Positions 62,476 to 64,000 of a stretch of 64,000 nucleotides of DNA are shown here, in pieces; within the stretch, counting starts at the first letter, position 1; every line of letters starts with the position of its first letter. Below the pieces are notes generated by a model. The model was not told the origin of the DNA and searched no databases. It saw nothing but the letters and a program-made list of their open reading frames with translations. Origin of the DNA: Marinobacter aromaticivorans (GTDB taxonomy: Bacteria; Pseudomonadota; Gammaproteobacteria; Pseudomonadales; Oleiphilaceae); NCBI RefSeq assembly GCF_002806975.1, contig NZ_NIHD01000008.1:124001-188000 (forward strand), in the 5' to 3' direction. The translations under genes and the position numbers were made by a program.

Positions 62476-62792
62476 TGGCTCAGTTCGACGTTTACCCAAA
62501 CCCCAGCAAAACCAGCAGGGCGCATTACCCCTACTTGGTGGATATACAAAGCCCTTTGCTAACAGATCTCGCCACTCGCATCATCATTCCGCTGGGCAAA
62601 CGGGCGGCGTTTGGCGGTCAAGCTATGCAGGGCCTCACACCGGAAATCACCTTTGCCGACCAGGAACTGCTGTTGCTCACACCTCAGATTTCTTCGGTGC
62701 CCGAAAAACAGTTGAAGAATCCAATTGGCTCCCTATTGCATTTCAGAGACCAGATTGTTGGCGCTCTGGACCTCGCAATTACTGGCATTTAA
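62472..62792 (+). CDS. ccdB: CcdB-family toxin (integron cassette)
   Basis: 106 residues. It matches chromosomal CcdB proteins: FDVYPNPSKTSRAHYPYLVDIQS, TRIIIPLGKR, and the terminal ITGI that corresponds to the gyrase-contacting end of CcdB. The toxin poisons DNA gyrase (family knowledge). Its stop codon lies inside the attC box at 62787-62793. The same 3' end survives as a relic at 57008-57097. Confidence 0.93.
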   Translation: MMAQFDVYPNPSKTSRAHYPYLVDIQSPLLTDLATRIIIPLGKRAAFGGQAMQGLTPEITFADQELLLLTPQISSVPEKQLKNPIGSLLHFRDQIVGALDLAITGI

Positions 62793-62845
62793 CGCTGAGC
62801 TAATGTGCGCCGCCTGCGGCGTCATCATTGAGCGGCTTGTTAGCA
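62787..62845 (-). other. attC site 2, canonical 59-base form
   Basis: On the minus strand: R'' TGCTAAC (62845-62839), L'' GCT-C-AATG, a GCC/GGC central stem, L' CATTAGC, R' GTTAAAT (62793-62787). The arms pair exactly except for one extra C in L'', the classic extrahelical base of attC sites. The total length is 59 bases. The last 15 codons of brnA and the stop of ccdB both lie within it. Confidence 0.88.
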
Positions 62846-63069
62846 GATTCTGCTTGTAGGCGCTCAACCAGCCATACCTTGATGATTGATTGGCGGGTAA
62901 CGCCAATACGCGCAGCCTCACGATCCAGCGACTCTACAACCCATGCGGGAAAGTCCACGTTGATTCGCTTTTGTTCAAGGTTGGTGCGACGGGCCGTGGA
63001 CAGGTCAAGATCTTCAACAATATCCTCCTGGCCTTCGTCGAATTTTTTATCGAAGTCTTTAGCTTTCAT
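62800..63069 (-). CDS. brnA: BrnA-family antitoxin (integron cassette)
   Basis: 89 residues from ATG 63069, ten bases after AAGGAG; a TTG three codons upstream is less likely. A ribbon-helix-helix type DNA-binding tail is visible (RINVDFPAWVVESLDREAARIGVTRQSIIKVWLVERL, residues about 36-72). The final stretch ANKPLNDDAAGGAH is encoded inside attC site 2. It overlaps the end of brnT. It should neutralise BrnT and repress the operon. Confidence 0.9.
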   Translation of the reverse strand: MKAKDFDKKFDEGQEDIVEDLDLSTARRTNLEQKRINVDFPAWVVESLDREAARIGVTRQSIIKVWLVERLQAESANKPLNDDAAGGAH

Positions 63070-63322
63070 AGAGCTCAATCTCCTTCTTACGAGAGCGCCT
63101 GACCGAAATCAAACGAATACGAGTCTCTCTATATGTGACGACAGCCGACCAGTGCTTTTCACCAATCTTGCCTATCAGCGCGAACCTTGGCTCACCCTCT
63201 GATTTTGCGCGGATTTCCAGCAGGTACGGATCTTTCCATAGCTCTTGAGCGGCCACGAAATCAATACCGTGCTTATCCAGATTGGCCTGACTTTTGGCTT
63301 CGTCAAATTCAAACTCATCCAT
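63059..63322 (-). CDS. brnT: BrnT-family toxin (integron cassette)
   Basis: 87 residues. Family pattern: FEFDEAKSQANLDKHGIDF at the start, ELWKDPYLLE, then RFALIGKIGEKHWSAVVTYRETRIRLISVRRSRKKE near the end (residues about 47-82), with the Arg/Glu residues typical of this RelE-like ribonuclease fold. BrnT cleaves RNA and arrests growth (family knowledge). It is the first gene of the brnTA cassette. ACTCAT repeats surround its start codon. Confidence 0.92.
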   Translation of the reverse strand: MDEFEFDEAKSQANLDKHGIDFVAAQELWKDPYLLEIRAKSEGEPRFALIGKIGEKHWSAVVTYRETRIRLISVRRSRKKEIELYES

Positions 63323-63350
63323 GAGTATAAACTATTCCTTTTTTACTCAT
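63313..63350. promoter_or_regulatory. ACTCAT repeats at the brnT start
   Basis: ACTCAT at 63313-63318, its inverse ATGAGT at 63321-63326 and a further ACTCAT at 63345-63350 surround the brnT start codon. They may be operator half-sites for BrnA. Suggestive only. Confidence 0.3.
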
Positions 63351-63384
63351 CTCGCAAGATGTACGGGAAAGGGGGAACCACAAC

Positions 63385-63480
63385 TGCTAACACCTGCAGC
63401 ATGCGCGCCCTTAGAATGGAGCCAAAGGCGCAATGGAAAGGGCGTCGCCGTGCCTGTACTGGTTATGTGCGGCGTTAAGC
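63385..63480. other. attC-like site 3, orientation unclear
   Basis: TGCTAAC (63385-63391) and GTTAAGC (63474-63480) frame 96 bases with partly paired arms (GCA-G-CAT with ATGTGC). Box quality and the extra base favour plus orientation. However, the higA relic ends exactly at the right-hand box, which would fit minus orientation like the neighbours. Confidence 0.6.
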
Positions 63481-63648
63481 CGCAACAAGCCTTTTCACGT
63501 TGAGTTCTTTGCGGTGTTGTTCGGCATGCCAGAGTTCATATTGGGACTGCTGGTTCAGCCAGCTCTCTGCAGAGGTATAAAAAGCGATAGAGAGCCGGAT
63601 AGCCATCTCGGGACTGATACCGGCCTTGCCGTTCAGCAAGGCACTCAA
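63475..63648 (-). pseudogene. higA: higA antitoxin relic, 5' end lost
   Basis: The minus strand encodes a C-terminal HigA segment: LSALLNGKAGISPEMAIRLS, then SAESWLNQQSQYELWHAEQH and a stop at 63475-63477. Upstream of LSALL the family match ends and IS630-type transposase sequence begins on the other strand. The antitoxin has thus lost its N-terminal helix-turn-helix half and no higB toxin is visible. Confidence 0.8.
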
Positions 63649-64000
63649 ACCGTCTTCAAGTGACGCAAACGCTACAATGAGCGAGGTCTTGAGGGACTTT
63701 ATGATGCGCCGCGACCCGGTCAGCCGCGAAAACTGGATGGTAAAATCGTCAAGAAGATTTTAGATGACACGGTTCATAAAGTTCCGAAAGAGGCCACACA
63801 CTGGAGCATCAGTCTCATGGCCGAGCATGCCGGGGTAACACGCTGGCAAGTGCATCAGATCTGGAAAGCCGCAGATTTAAAGCCGCACCGGCTCAGAACA
63901 TTCAAGATCAGCAACGACCCCCACTTCGCTGAGAAAGTGTGCGATGTTGTTGGGCTTTATATGAATCCCCCGGATAACGCACTGGTTCTGTCTGTTGACG
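63649..64000 (+). pseudogene. IS630-family transposase fragment, truncated and with an internal stop
   Basis: The frame reads TVFK, a TGA at 63661-63663, then RKRYNERGLEGLYDAPRPGQ and continues open to the window end with WSISLMAEHAGVTRWQVHQIW and ALVLSVD, the beginning of the DDE region. In relatives the TGA position is tryptophan (KWRKRY), so one base change has made a stop. The N-terminal helix-turn-helix is missing, replaced by higA relic sequence. The element continues beyond the window. Confidence 0.82.

Overview
The window looks like chromosomal DNA of a free-living marine gammaproteobacterium. Gene content, protein style and moderately high GC fit Marinobacter or a close relative best. 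This is inference from remembered family resemblance, not from a search. No rRNA, tRNA, CRISPR array or replication origin was recognised.

Bases 1-48.5 kb are mostly ordinary core metabolism in short operons. In order: the end of a diguanylate cyclase, RNase II (rnb), a YihG-like acyltransferase, a PhaC-like hydrolase, a LysR regulator, a Bcr/CflA drug exporter, thiol peroxidase (tpx), a MATE exporter, a thioesterase, a NUDIX/metallo-beta-lactamase fusion, Pmp3, an exported aspartoacylase-like protein, a DMT transporter, a small CBM-like exported protein, a PatB/MalY lyase, an AEC transporter, a UbiA prenyltransferase and FadE. Then come a Tat-exported pair (PLP barrel protein plus FAD-linked oxidase), a LysR/DMT divergent pair, ChaC, MarC, PntAB, an HPF-cold-shock fusion, a lipoprotein, an OYE/HxlR divergent pair, OmpW, RhlE, a permease, a Baeyer-Villiger-type monooxygenase, an SGNH esterase, an orphan encapsulin-type ferritin, two RNA methyltransferases, a transglutaminase-like protein, AhpF, a DUF3581 protein, a calcium-type P-ATPase and AhpC. 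ahpF and ahpC lie about 4 kb apart, but both carry an ATAG-N7-CTAT motif upstream, suggesting shared OxyR control. Two intergenic hairpins (8247-8357 and 25834-25944) are copies of one dispersed element whose arms changed in a compensatory way.

Bases 48.8-54.2 kb hold a signalling and secretion locus. A FecR-domain exported protein with an Asp/His/Gly/Asn-rich tail is followed 5 nt later by a CHASE2-PAS-GGDEF-EAL protein. Divergent from them is a two-partner-secretion type outer-membrane protein (TpsB/ShlB) with no TpsA exoprotein visible. Next come an AI-2E family permease, an MgtC protein, a small membrane protein and HdeD.

Bases 57-64 kb are accessory DNA. A truncated ccdB relic (57008-57097) precedes a tightly overlapping three-gene unit on the minus strand: a CHASE2 membrane protein without an output domain, a small exported protein and an M48 lipoprotein metallopeptidase. 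From 60.6 kb to the window end there is a run of integron gene cassettes separated by attC sites: phd/parE, an aspartate-racemase-like gene, ccdAB, brnTA and a truncated higA. The array is broken at its right end by an IS630-family transposase fragment. No integron integrase is visible, so this is either the distal part of a chromosomal integron or an integrase-less cassette cluster.
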